Positions 25,573-33,673 of a stretch of DNA of 64,000 nucleotides are shown piece by piece; positions within the stretch are counted from its first letter, which is position 1; every line of letters starts with the position of its first letter. The notes below the pieces were generated by a model. The model was not told where the DNA came from. It did not search any database and saw only the letters and a list, made by a program, of their open reading frames with translations. A program made the translations under genes and the position numbers. Origin of the DNA: Roseiarcus sp050010035 (GTDB lineage: Bacteria > Pseudomonadota > Alphaproteobacteria > Rhizobiales > Beijerinckiaceae); NCBI GenBank assembly GCA_050010035.1, contig JBEKLU010000012.1:1-64000 (forward strand). The letters are read 5' to 3'.

Positions 25573-25589
25573 TGACTAACCCTGACTAA
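25573..25589 (-). promoter_or_regulatory. Likely autoregulatory operator of the Phd/PIN pair
   Basis: The heptamer TTAGTCA (read on the minus strand) occurs at 25573-25579 and again at 25583-25589, exactly 10 bp apart, which is one helical turn. It lies 11 bases upstream of the antitoxin start, where Phd-type antitoxins bind their own promoters. Confidence 0.5.
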
Positions 25590-25599
25590 GATAGCCCCC

Positions 25600-26059
25600 A
25601 AGGCGGGTCACTGGCAAGCGACAACCACAACGGATGGGGCGCGAGCCAATTCGACCTGCGGCCCCTCTCATACGGCTTCCGGTTGATGAGAACGCCGGTC
25701 CGGCAAGCCATGAGCGCGGAAGAGTTCCTCGACCGCAAGATTGTACTTCGGAAAAAGAGAAAGTCGTGCTATTCTTTTCAAGATGTTCGCCGCCATGCCT
25801 CCCTGCCGGCGCGGCGGGGCGCGTGCTGTCGACGGGAGACCGGCGCAAAAATTTGGAGGGAAGCGAAAATTCGCTTGTCAAGCCCGCAAGTCCTTGTTTT
25901 TTCACAAAATGGACGAAGGAATCTTTGGAAATATTTGGAGAAGAAGGCCGCAAATTTGGAAATGTTTGGCTTGGGCTTGCAAAGGCTTGCACGGTCCGTG
26001 GGCGGGCGAAGGATACGGCGCGCTTTCTCGAGCGCGCGCCCCTCGCATCGCGCGGGCTA
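25600..26059. other. Non-coding, AT-richer stretch with no supportable gene
   Basis: Between the antitoxin promoter and the VOC remnant I see no credible gene. Several short frames are open on both strands but none has a family signature, a good RBS or consistent codon bias. From about 25735 to 26000 the DNA is clearly AT-richer and purine-rich, with repeated AAATTTGGA-like words near 25849, 25930 and 25950. It looks like decayed or foreign DNA. Confidence 0.6.
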
Positions 26060-26265
26060 CGCGAACTATTCGAACGGAAGCCCTCTCGCGCCGGCGATTT
26101 CGCTCTTCGTGGAGTGCGGGTCGGAAGCGCAGGTCGAACGGCTCGCCGCGAACCTTTCCGACCAGGGGGCGACGCTCATGCCGCCGGGCGCCTACGGATT
26201 CAGCCGACGGTTCGCGCGGATCGCCGACCGCTACGGCGTCTCATGGCGCCTGAATCTTTCCTGCG
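26060..26265 (+). pseudogene. Remnant of a VOC/PhnB-like gene (3' part)
   Basis: The frame encodes APAISLFVECGSEAQVERL, QGATLMPPGAYGFSRRFARI and DRYGVSWRLNL. This reads as the C-terminal third of a PhnB-like vicinal-oxygen-chelate protein (usual pattern SFFVEC..., LMPLG.Y.FS, D.FGVSWQL). The N-terminal part with the first beta-alpha unit is absent, and the upstream frame has no homology. The frame also runs on past the expected C-terminus into unrelated residues. I call it a decayed fragment. Confidence 0.6.
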
Positions 26266-26379
26266 GCGGCGCGAACGCGCTCTTGGCGCCGACGGGCGGT
26301 CCCGCGCGCGGCGCCTGTCGCCTCGCTCGCGCAAACAGACTATATTGAACTATTCGAGACTTAGCCGAGACGCGATTCG

Positions 26380-27066
26380 ATGACCCAGACGCGCCAAATC
26401 CTCATCGTCGACGACGACGCCGATTTGCGCCAGGCGCTGACCGAGCAATTGGCGCTGCACGCCGAATTCAAGGTTTCCGAGGCCGCCGACGCGGCCGCGG
26501 CCCGCCTCGCGGTCGAGAGCGCCCCGCCCGATCTCATCATCATGGACGTCGGCCTGCCCGATATGGATGGGCGCGAGGCCGTGCGCCTCCTGCGGGCGGG
26601 CGGCTACAAACGTCCGATCATCATGCTGACGGCGCGCGATTCGGACGCCGACACGGTGATCGGCCTCGAATCGGGCGCCAACGACTACGTCGCCAAACCG
26701 TTCCGCTTCGCGGTGTTGCTGGCGCGCATCCGCGTCCACCTGCGCCAGCACGAGGCGAGCGAGGACGCCGAGTTCCAGATCGGCCCATATATCTTTCGCC
26801 CGGCGACCAAGAACCTCGTCGACGCCAAAGGCGCCAAGCTGCGGCTGACCGAAAAGGAAGCGGCCATCCTGCGTTTTCTCCACCGCGCCGAGCGTCAGTC
26901 GGTGCCGCGCGAGACGCTGCTGCGCGACGTCTGGGGCTACAACGCCAACGTCACGACGCACACGTTGGAGACCCACATCTATCGACTGCGGCAGAAGATC
27001 GAGGACGATCCGGCCGACGCGCGCCTGCTCGTCACCGACGCCGGCGGCTACAAGCTGCTCTCGTGA
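26380..27066 (+). CDS. OmpR/PhoB-family response regulator
   Basis: Protein of 228 residues. The receiver domain has acidic pocket IVDDDADL, phospho-acceptor Asp in IIMDVGLPDMDG, the Thr in MLTARD and Lys in YVAKPF. The winged-helix output domain has LRLTEKEAAILRFLH and THTLETHIYRLRQKI. It is a DNA-binding regulator, but no histidine kinase lies next to it; the following gene encodes a cyclic-nucleotide-binding protein 24 bases downstream. Target genes are unknown. Confidence 0.93.
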   Translation: MTQTRQILIVDDDADLRQALTEQLALHAEFKVSEAADAAAARLAVESAPPDLIIMDVGLPDMDGREAVRLLRAGGYKRPIIMLTARDSDADTVIGLESGANDYVAKPFRFAVLLARIRVHLRQHEASEDAEFQIGPYIFRPATKNLVDAKGAKLRLTEKEAAILRFLHRAERQSVPRETLLRDVWGYNANVTTHTLETHIYRLRQKIEDDPADARLLVTDAGGYKLLS

Positions 27067-27090
27067 GGAGGGCGATCGGAGCGCGGTGCC

Positions 27091-27534
27091 ATGAGCCTTG
27101 AAGGCGATGTCCGCAGGATGGCGCGCACGCGCCCCTTCGATCTCTTGCCGCGCGAGGCGCTGCAACTCATCGCCTTCTCCTGCAGCAAGAAAGCGCTCGA
27201 GGCCGGCGAAACGCTGTTCGAGGAAGGCGAGCCGGCGGACGCGGCCTATTTCGTGCTGTCCGGCGCGATCGATCTCGTCGCACACGGGGCCGAGCGGCGC
27301 GTCGGGTCCGACGCCTTGATCGGCGAGACGGCGCTGATCGCGCAGGTTCCGCGCCGAGCCGGCGCGCGCGCCGCCGAGGACGCCGTGGCGTTGCGCATCC
27401 CGGGCGAAGTCTTTCGCCGCGTCCTTTCCGAGTTTCCGCAAGCGGCGGCGAAAATCCGCGCCGCGAACGCCGCGCGCACGCGCGAATTTCTCGAGCGGCT
27501 CGAAGAAGTCCGCGCGCGGGCGTTCGACAGCTAG
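27091..27534 (+). CDS. Cyclic-nucleotide-binding-domain protein
   Basis: Single-domain cNMP-binding protein of 147 residues: LLPREALQLIAF, GETLFEEGEPADAAYFVLSG, IGETALIAQVPRRAGARA and a C-terminal helix. The phosphate-binding cassette keeps Gly-Glu, but the usual Arg-Ser/Thr-Ala is replaced by Arg-Ala-Gly-Ala, so binding may be altered. It has no DNA-binding or enzymatic domain. Probably co-transcribed with the preceding response regulator, perhaps adding second-messenger input. Confidence 0.85.
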   Translation: MSLEGDVRRMARTRPFDLLPREALQLIAFSCSKKALEAGETLFEEGEPADAAYFVLSGAIDLVAHGAERRVGSDALIGETALIAQVPRRAGARAAEDAVALRIPGEVFRRVLSEFPQAAAKIRAANAARTREFLERLEEVRARAFDS

Positions 27535-27797
27535 TCCGCGTTTCGCTGCGCGCCGACCGCCATGGCTTGCCGAAGCGCGGCGGCGCCTGCGGGCGCAGCG
27601 ACGAATTCGGGGGCGCTGACTTGGCCGTGGCGCGCGCTCGGGGCGCTGGCGGCCCGGGTTGGCTGCAGGCCGGTCATCGCGGCGACCGCGAGGACGGCCA
27701 GTGCGGCCGCGAGCGAAAGCCAGAACTGGCGGCGCGCCGCCGCTGCGTCGAGGCCGGAACCGATTTTCACGGATTGGAAGCGGATGGCGTTTGACAT
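27531..27797 (-). CDS. Small single-span membrane protein, hypothetical
   Basis: Frame of 88 residues with one hydrophobic helix (FWLSLAAALAVLAVAAMTG) and an Ala/Pro-rich tail, preceded by GGAGCC. It overlaps the 3' end of the cNMP-binding gene by 4 bases tail to tail and fills the gap that would otherwise be empty. No family recognised. The RBS and the helix favour a real gene, but high-GC chance ORFs are common here. Confidence 0.5.
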   Translation of the reverse strand: MSNAIRFQSVKIGSGLDAAAARRQFWLSLAAALAVLAVAAMTGLQPTRAASAPSARHGQVSAPEFVAAPAGAAALRQAMAVGAQRNAD

Positions 27798-27890
27798 GGG
27801 CGGCTCCAGAAGCTTGTGTCGCTTTCGTCCTTACGGTCCGCTTTCGCCATCGCGCGGGCGCACCGTCCGACCGGGAAAGACGAATTCGCC

Positions 27891-28316
27891 ATGACCGATT
27901 CGCCGGCCCATTCCGCTTTTCGCGCGGCGCGCGCCCCGAGCGCCGCCGACATCGACGCCCTCGCGCATGCGGCTTTCGCGCAGTTGCCCGCTTCGTTTCG
28001 CCGGCTCTGCGAGGGGCTGGTGATCCAGGTGGTCGATTTCCCCGACGACGAGACGCTCGATGAAATGGGCGCGGAGAGCGAATTCGACCTGCTCGGGCTG
28101 TTTCGCGGCCGCGGCCTGCCGCATCGGCCCGCGGTCGAGGAAACCGGGGCGATGCCCAACATGATCTGGCTCTATCGGCGCCCGCTGCTCGACTTCTGGT
28201 GCGAAGAAGAGGAGACGCTGGGCGCCGTCGTCACCCACGTGCTGATCCACGAGATCGGCCATCATTTCGGTCTTTCCGACGCGGATATGGCGGCGATCGA
28301 GGCCGGCGCGCGGTGA
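27891..28316 (+). CDS. Zincin-like metallopeptidase family protein
   Basis: Protein of 141 residues of the zincin-like metallopeptidase family (PF06262 type). HVLIHEIGHHFGLSD carries the HExxH zinc motif with the extra His and downstream Asp. Other blocks are VIQVVDFPDDETLDEMG and DLLGLFRGRGLPHR. ATG 27891 gives the conserved length; a longer frame upstream has no homology. The family is widespread in alphaproteobacteria with no defined substrate. Confidence 0.9.
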   Translation: MTDSPAHSAFRAARAPSAADIDALAHAAFAQLPASFRRLCEGLVIQVVDFPDDETLDEMGAESEFDLLGLFRGRGLPHRPAVEETGAMPNMIWLYRRPLLDFWCEEEETLGAVVTHVLIHEIGHHFGLSDADMAAIEAGAR

Positions 28317-28339
28317 CAGGGGGTGCGGCGAGAGCGCCC

Positions 28340-28367
28340 TTCACAAGGGCGTCATGCTCGCTATAGA
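28340..28367 (+). promoter_or_regulatory. Probable promoter of the HNH gene
   Basis: TTCACA (28340-28345) and TATAGA (28362-28367) are 16 bases apart. The ATG at 28354 lies between these two elements, so if the promoter is real that ATG cannot be used and the TTG at 28426 is the start. Confidence 0.5.
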
Positions 28368-28425
28368 TATAGGCGTCGCCGGAATCGGTCCGGCGACTCA
28401 GTGTGCGGGGGAATGGAGCGTCTTC

Positions 28426-28992
28426 TTGACGATTCATGTTCAGGCGGAGTCGCCGGAAACGTGTCCGGCCCTGGTGCTCAACGCGGACTTTCGCCCCTTG
28501 AGCTACTACCCGCTTTCGATCTGGTGCTGGCAGGACGCGATCAAGGCGGTGTTTCTCGACCGCGTGAACATCGTCTCGGAATACGAAACGCGCGTGCGCA
28601 GCCCGTCGTTCGAAATGCGCCTGCCCTCGGTCGTCTCGCTCAAGAGCTACGTCAAGCCGTCGCGTTTTCCCGCCTTCACGCGCTTCAACGTGTTCCTGCG
28701 CGACCGCTTCACCTGCCAGTATTGCGGCGAGCGCGAGGACCTCACCTTCGACCACCTGGTCCCGCGCTCGAAGGGCGGCGTCACCAGTTGGGAGAACGTC
28801 GTCGCGGCCTGCTCCGTATGCAATCTCAGGAAGGCCGACCTGCTTCCCTCGGTGGCGCGGATGTGGCCGGCGTGCGAGCCCTATCAGCCCACCGTGCACG
28901 ATCTCCATCAGAACGGCCGGCTGTTTCCGCCCAACTACCTCCACAAATCCTGGATGGACTATCTCTATTGGGATTGCGAACTGGAGCCGTGA
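28426..28992 (+). CDS. HNH endonuclease domain protein
   Basis: Protein of 188 residues if started at TTG 28426 (LTIHVQAESP, close to the normal family N-terminus, with GGAG upstream). The frame also has an ATG at 28354, but that adds non-conserved residues and falls within the promoter. An N-terminal conserved block VLNADFRPLSYYPLSIW is followed by the HNH fold: CQYCGERE, LTFDHLVPRSKGGVTSWEN, ACSVCNLRKAD, with two CxxC zinc knuckles. The family is a common housekeeping HNH protein of alphaproteobacteria with unknown DNA target. Confidence 0.9.
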   Translation: MTIHVQAESPETCPALVLNADFRPLSYYPLSIWCWQDAIKAVFLDRVNIVSEYETRVRSPSFEMRLPSVVSLKSYVKPSRFPAFTRFNVFLRDRFTCQYCGEREDLTFDHLVPRSKGGVTSWENVVAACSVCNLRKADLLPSVARMWPACEPYQPTVHDLHQNGRLFPPNYLHKSWMDYLYWDCELEP

Positions 28993-29122
28993 GGGCCGCC
29001 CCGCCACCTGCTCCTCGCCGGCGACGTGGTCGCCTCGGCGCGGTCGTCGTTCCCCAAGATTCGGCGGCAGGCATTCCCTAGCGAGGCGTTGGCGCTCGAC
29101 GGCGCCGGCAATAATCGATTAA

Positions 29123-29131
29123 TGTTATACT
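29123..29131 (+). promoter_or_regulatory. Possible extended -10 promoter of the GGDEF-EAL gene
   Basis: TGTTATACT fits an extended -10 (TG-N-TATACT) in an AT-rich patch (29110-29190) of the 239-base gap 28993-29231. No convincing -35 is present. The rest of the gap shows nothing recognisable. Confidence 0.3.
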
Positions 29132-29231
29132 TTCATGAATCTGTCATATTCGATTTCTTGGCAGGTAATTTAGCAAAAGTTTACTTCGAGCGTGTTGATT
29201 TCGGGCGTAATCCTCGAACGTCGAGACCCCG

Positions 29232-31724
29232 ATGAACGCCACGGCGCGCAAAGAACTTTGCGAGTTCGCACCCCTCTTCGAGCCGCAGGACATCGCCGAA
29301 CTCCGCTGGCGGTGGCGCGCCGCGCGCGCGCTCGGCGATGGGCTGCCGCCGTACGAAGAGCTGTTGCTGGGGAACGTCGGCCGGATCGACGACAACATCC
29401 TCCTTCTGGCTGGCGACTCGGCGGACTGGAGCATCCACCGCGTCGGCCGCGACATCGGGCGTTGGGTCGAAGGCGCGGCGCGGAACGTTCGGCTTTCCCG
29501 GCTGGAGCCGGATTTCGCCTGGGCGCTGTCGAACGCCGCCCAATGCGCCGTCAACGCCGGCGCTCCGCATCTCACAGAGGCCTATTTCGCTCGGCACGGC
29601 CAAGTGCAATGTTACGATATTCTCGCGCTGCCGCTGGCGAACCGTTGGGGGCCGCCCTTCATCGCGATCTACATGGGGGAGCGCGGCCCGTGCTACAGCC
29701 TGGTCGACGCGGTCTTCCATTCGAGCGACGAAGGCGTGATCGCGCTCGCGGCCATCCGCGACGAGGACAGGCGGCCGATCGATTTTCAGATCATCGACCT
29801 CAACGCCGGCGCGACGAAACTGGTCGGCCAGAGCGCCGAGCGCCTGCGCTGGCGTCGCCTGAGCGAAGGGGAGCACGCGTTCAGCTCGGATCGCGTCATC
29901 GAGGGTCTCCACCGGCTGATCGAAGGCAACGGCGCTCAAGAGCGCTTCGAGATCACGACGCAGTCGCACGGCGAGACTTTCCATGTCGGCGTCAGCCTCA
30001 CCCAGATGGGCGACCTCATTTGCGCCTCGCTGACGGACGTCACCGCGCTGAAGCTTCGAGAGGAATCCTACCGGCTGCTGTTCGACGGCAATCCGATGCC
30101 GATGTGGATCGTCGATGGCGAGACGCGCCGCTTCCTGGCGGTGAACGACGCCGCGGTCGAGCACTACGGCTACGCTCGCGAACGCTTCCTCGACATGAGC
30201 GCGGGCGAAATTTGCTGCGCGGACCTGCGGGACTCGCGCCGCTGCGCGACCTGCCTGCCCGGCGCGGGCGATCAACCCGACCGAAGCTGCCGGCACGTTC
30301 GCGCCGACGGCGAGGAAATCGAGGTCCTCACCTTCGGCCGCAAGGTCGCCTACCACGGCTGCGCCGGCCAACTGGTGGCGGTCGTCGACATCACCGAACG
30401 AAAGCGGGCCGAGGCCGAGGTCGCCTATCTCGCGCACCACGACGCGCTCACCGGGCTGCGCAATCGCACGTATTTTCGCGATCGGCTCGCGGCTGCGCTC
30501 GACACCCGACGGCGCAAGAAGGAAGGGCTCGCCGTCTGCTGCCTCGATCTCGACCTGTTCAAGGACGTCAACGACTCCTTCGGCCATCCCACCGGCGATC
30601 GCCTGCTGCAGATGGTGGCGCAGCGGTTGCGGGACGGGCTACGCGGCGGCGATCTGGCGGCTCGGCTCGGCGGCGACGAATTCGCCTTCATTCTCGACGA
30701 CGTCGCCTCGCCCTCGCAGGTCGGCGACCTCGTCAGCGAACTGATCGAGGCGCTTTCGCGCCCTTACGTCATCGACGGCATGGAAATCGCGATCGGCGCG
30801 AGCATGGGCATCGCCTTGTTTCCCGACGACGGGCAGTCGGCGGACGATCTGCTCAAGAACGCCGACATGGCGCTCTATCAGGCCAAGTCCGAGGGGCGGG
30901 GCCGGCATCGCTTTTTCCAAAAGGAGATGGATCGCAAGGCGCAGGAGCGGCGCGCGATGGAAGCCGATCTCAAGGTCGCTCTGGCCGCCGGGCAGCTCGA
31001 GGTCCATTATCAGCCGCTCGTCGACATTTCCGGCCATCGGGTCAGCGGTTTCGAGGCGCTCCTGCGCTGGCGTCATTCCACCCGGGGCATGATCGCGCCG
31101 AACGACTTCATCCCGATCGCCGAAGCGACGGGCCTGATCATCCCGATCGGCGAATGGGTGCTCAGGACTGCCTGCGCCGAAGCCGCGACATGGCCGAACG
31201 AGATGACGATCGCGGTCAACCTGTCGGCGATCCAGTTTCGCGCGCCCCATCTCGTCAACACCGTGATCGGCGCGCTCGCCCACTCGGGCCTCGCTCCCGA
31301 GCGGCTCGAACTCGAGATCACCGAAACGGTGCTTCTCGCCGAGACCGAAACGACGCTGGCGACGCTGCACAAGCTGCGCGACTTCGGCGTTCGCATCGCG
31401 CTCGACGACTTCGGCACCGGATATTCGAGCCTGAGCTATCTCAGAGGCTTTCCCTTCGACAAGATCAAGATCGACCGGTCGTTCGTCAAGGATCTCGCCG
31501 ATCGCGTCGACTGCACCGCGATCATCACGGCGATTTCCGGCCTCGCCAGGAGCTTGGGCATGGCCACTACCGCCGAAGGCGTCGAGACGCAGGAGCAACT
31601 CGACTTTCTCCGCCAGCAGGGCTGCACGCAGGCGCAGGGATTCCTGTTCAGCCCGGCCAGGCCGCGCGCCGACCTTCGCGAACTCGTCAGCAGAATCAAT
31701 CGCCAGGCGGACTTGGCTGCCTGA
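29232..31724 (+). CDS. PAS-GGDEF-EAL protein (cyclic-di-GMP turnover)
   Basis: Cytoplasmic-looking protein of 830 residues. About 270 N-terminal residues form an unassigned sensory region, followed by a PAS domain (YRLLFDGNPMPMWIVDG, VVDITERKRAE). A GGDEF domain (HHDALTGLRNRTYF, RLGGDEFAFIL) keeps the active-site motif for c-di-GMP synthesis. The EAL domain (GFEALLRWRH, ITETVLLAE, LDDFGTGYSSLSYL, KIDRSFVKDL, AEGVET) keeps the residues for c-di-GMP hydrolysis. Both halves look catalytically intact, so net activity cannot be predicted. A cysteine-rich insert in the PAS region (EICCADL, RCATC) could bind metal or respond to redox. Confidence 0.93.
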   Translation: MNATARKELCEFAPLFEPQDIAELRWRWRAARALGDGLPPYEELLLGNVGRIDDNILLLAGDSADWSIHRVGRDIGRWVEGAARNVRLSRLEPDFAWALSNAAQCAVNAGAPHLTEAYFARHGQVQCYDILALPLANRWGPPFIAIYMGERGPCYSLVDAVFHSSDEGVIALAAIRDEDRRPIDFQIIDLNAGATKLVGQSAERLRWRRLSEGEHAFSSDRVIEGLHRLIEGNGAQERFEITTQSHGETFHVGVSLTQMGDLICASLTDVTALKLREESYRLLFDGNPMPMWIVDGETRRFLAVNDAAVEHYGYARERFLDMSAGEICCADLRDSRRCATCLPGAGDQPDRSCRHVRADGEEIEVLTFGRKVAYHGCAGQLVAVVDITERKRAEAEVAYLAHHDALTGLRNRTYFRDRLAAALDTRRRKKEGLAVCCLDLDLFKDVNDSFGHPTGDRLLQMVAQRLRDGLRGGDLAARLGGDEFAFILDDVASPSQVGDLVSELIEALSRPYVIDGMEIAIGASMGIALFPDDGQSADDLLKNADMALYQAKSEGRGRHRFFQKEMDRKAQERRAMEADLKVALAAGQLEVHYQPLVDISGHRVSGFEALLRWRHSTRGMIAPNDFIPIAEATGLIIPIGEWVLRTACAEAATWPNEMTIAVNLSAIQFRAPHLVNTVIGALAHSGLAPERLELEITETVLLAETETTLATLHKLRDFGVRIALDDFGTGYSSLSYLRGFPFDKIKIDRSFVKDLADRVDCTAIITAISGLARSLGMATTAEGVETQEQLDFLRQQGCTQAQGFLFSPARPRADLRELVSRINRQADLAA

Positions 31725-31748
31725 GCGCGGCGCTCGGCGCGGGGAGCG

Positions 31749-32753
31749 CTAACCTCGCCGCTCGCTGTCGAGATGCGCCATCGCCTGCGCCGGATAGCGT
31801 TCGCCCCTGGCGGCGCCCTTGGGGATCGCCGCCTCGATCGCGGCGAGGTCGGCTGACGAAAGCTGCAGCGCCGCGGCGGCCGACGATTCCGCCCACTGCT
31901 CGCGCCGGCGCGCGCCGACGAGCGGCAGAATGTCGGCGCCTTGCGCCAGCGCCCAGGCCACCGCGATCGCCGCCACGCTCGCCCCGCGCGCCTTCGCGAG
32001 GGCGCGCAACGCTTCGACCAGCCCGAGGTTGTGGTCGAGGTTCTCGCCTGTGAATCGCGAGGCGGAGCGACGCGAGTCGGGCGTTCCCTCCCGCGCCTTG
32101 GACCAGTGGCCGGAGATGAGGCCGCGCCCGAGCACCGCGTAGGCGGTGATTCCGACGCCGAGCTCGCGGCAGGTGGCTAAGATTTCGCCCTCGATCATTC
32201 GCGCGATCAGCGAATATTCGATCTGCAGATCGGCGATCGGGCGGACGGCGGCGGCGCGGCGGATCGTCTTCGCGCCGACCTCCGACAAGCCGACATGGCG
32301 CACGTAGCCCGCGTCGATCAAATCGCCGATCGCCCCGACCGTGTCCTCGATCGGCACGTCGGGATCGAGTCGCGCGGGGCGGTAGATGTCGACATAGTCC
32401 GCGCCGAGGCGTTTGAGCGAATAGGCGAGGAAATTCTTCACCGCCTTGGGCCGCGCGTCGGCGCCGACCCAGACGCCGGAGGGATCGCGCATCGCGCCGA
32501 ACTTGACGCTGAGGACGACGTCCTCGCGCCGGCGGCCCTTCAACGCCTCGGCGATCAGAAGCTCGTTGTGGCCGGAGCCGTAGAAGTCGCCGGTGTCGAT
32601 GAGGGTCGCCCCCGATTCGAGCGCCGCCGCGATCGTCGCCAGACTCTCGGCGCGGTCGGCCGGCCCGTAGAAATCCGACATGCCCATACAGCCGAGCCCG
32701 ATCGCTCCGACTTCCGGGCCGCTCCGCCCAAGCTTACGCCGCGCCATCGTCAT
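31749..32753 (-). CDS. Aldo/keto reductase
   Basis: NADPH-dependent oxidoreductase of 334 residues with the AKR (beta/alpha)8 fold: GLGCMGMSDFYG, LIDTGDFYGSGHNE (catalytic Asp and Tyr), VVLSVKFGAM (catalytic Lys). The usual catalytic-site His in the DLYYxHR block is replaced in VDIYRPARLDP, the form common in YakC/AKR13-like members. ATG 32753 restores a typical N-terminus. It lies 37 bases downstream of the HlyD-like gene and may share its operon. Substrate unknown. Confidence 0.92.
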   Translation of the reverse strand: MTMARRKLGRSGPEVGAIGLGCMGMSDFYGPADRAESLATIAAALESGATLIDTGDFYGSGHNELLIAEALKGRRREDVVLSVKFGAMRDPSGVWVGADARPKAVKNFLAYSLKRLGADYVDIYRPARLDPDVPIEDTVGAIGDLIDAGYVRHVGLSEVGAKTIRRAAAVRPIADLQIEYSLIARMIEGEILATCRELGVGITAYAVLGRGLISGHWSKAREGTPDSRRSASRFTGENLDHNLGLVEALRALAKARGASVAAIAVAWALAQGADILPLVGARRREQWAESSAAAALQLSSADLAAIEAAIPKGAARGERYPAQAMAHLDSERRG

Positions 32754-32790
32754 ATCGTTCGCTCCCGCGCCTTCGTGGGTCCGCGCCATC

Positions 32791-33504
32791 TCACTCGGCG
32801 CCCACGTCGGGCGTCAACTGGACGAGCGGCGTCGGCGCAAAAACGGAGACGAACTCGCCGAGGGCGGCGACGACATGGACGGTCCCTGCCGCCGGCGCCC
32901 TGACCGAGCACTGCTCCAGATCGGCCTTGCCTTCGTCGAGGAGGGCGGCGGCGGCGTCGCGCCGGGCCTCGGCCTCCGCGATGTCCTCGGCGCGCGAACC
33001 GGCCCTCAGCAGCGCCAGCTTCTTGCGCGCGTCGAGCAGTTGGGCGGTGGCGATGCGGGCGTCGCGCTCGACGACCAGCAACTGCGCGCGGGTGATCGCC
33101 ACGTCGATCGGCATCGCGATGGCGCGATCGAGGGCGGCGCGGGCCTCTTCGGCGCGCGCCTCGGCGACGCCGACGCCCGCCTCGCCGATCGCGATCTCCT
33201 CGGGACGGGGCCCGTTGCGAACCCGCTCGAAAGCTGCTTCCGCCGCCGCCAGCGAGGCGGCGCGAAAGGCGATCTCCTTCTCCAGCGGGCGGCAATCCAA
33301 CTGCGCGAGAACCGCGCCGGCTTCGACGTGCGCGCCGTCGCGGACCAGGATCGAGCGCACGATGCCGCTCCTGGCGACGCCCAGCGCGAGCGCGTGCGCT
33401 TTAGGAAGCGCCGAAGCGGCCGGGTCCGGCGCAGACCGCGCCGAGGCTTGCGCGCCTTGCGCCGCTAGGAGCAGCGCGGCGAGCCTCGACAATCTACGCT
33501 TCAT
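32791..33504 (-). CDS. HlyD/RND-type periplasmic adaptor subunit
   Basis: Protein of 237 residues with a signal peptide (LAALLLAAQGAQASA), a split lipoyl half (GIVRSILVRDGAHVEAGAVLAQLD) and a long alpha-helical hairpin of Ala/Glu/Arg heptads. The second lipoyl half follows (CSVRAPAAGTVHVVAALGEFV). It ends soon after, lacking the full beta-barrel and membrane-proximal domains, so it is short for the family. No inner-membrane pump gene is adjacent, which leaves its partner open. Confidence 0.82.
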   Translation of the reverse strand: MKRRLSRLAALLLAAQGAQASARSAPDPAASALPKAHALALGVARSGIVRSILVRDGAHVEAGAVLAQLDCRPLEKEIAFRAASLAAAEAAFERVRNGPRPEEIAIGEAGVGVAEARAEEARAALDRAIAMPIDVAITRAQLLVVERDARIATAQLLDARKKLALLRAGSRAEDIAEAEARRDAAAALLDEGKADLEQCSVRAPAAGTVHVVAALGEFVSVFAPTPLVQLTPDVGAE

Positions 33505-33673
33505 CGCTGGGCCTCGTCGCGCCGATCCGACCGGTTGGAAACTCGCCCGGTTCAGGAGCGGCGCGCAACTCATCGCGCGCTCGCCCGACCGCCGCGCGGA
33601 TGGGCGAGCCTCGTTCGAGAATCGGGCGATCGTTTGTCGGCGGGACGAGATCGACGCTCAACTCGGCGCCCCG

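Noticed and set aside
25576..25992. A 138-codon minus-strand frame in the decayed region
   Set aside because: No RBS, no family signature, and it overlaps the antitoxin promoter.
25634..26383. Overlapping plus-strand frames of 249, 221 and 170 codons
   Set aside because: Only the last third of the 221-codon frame has recognisable homology (VOC/PhnB-like); the rest looks like chance open frames through non-coding DNA.
28354..28425. ATG 28354 as start of the HNH gene
   Set aside because: It lies between the likely -35 and -10 boxes and adds residues not typical of the family.
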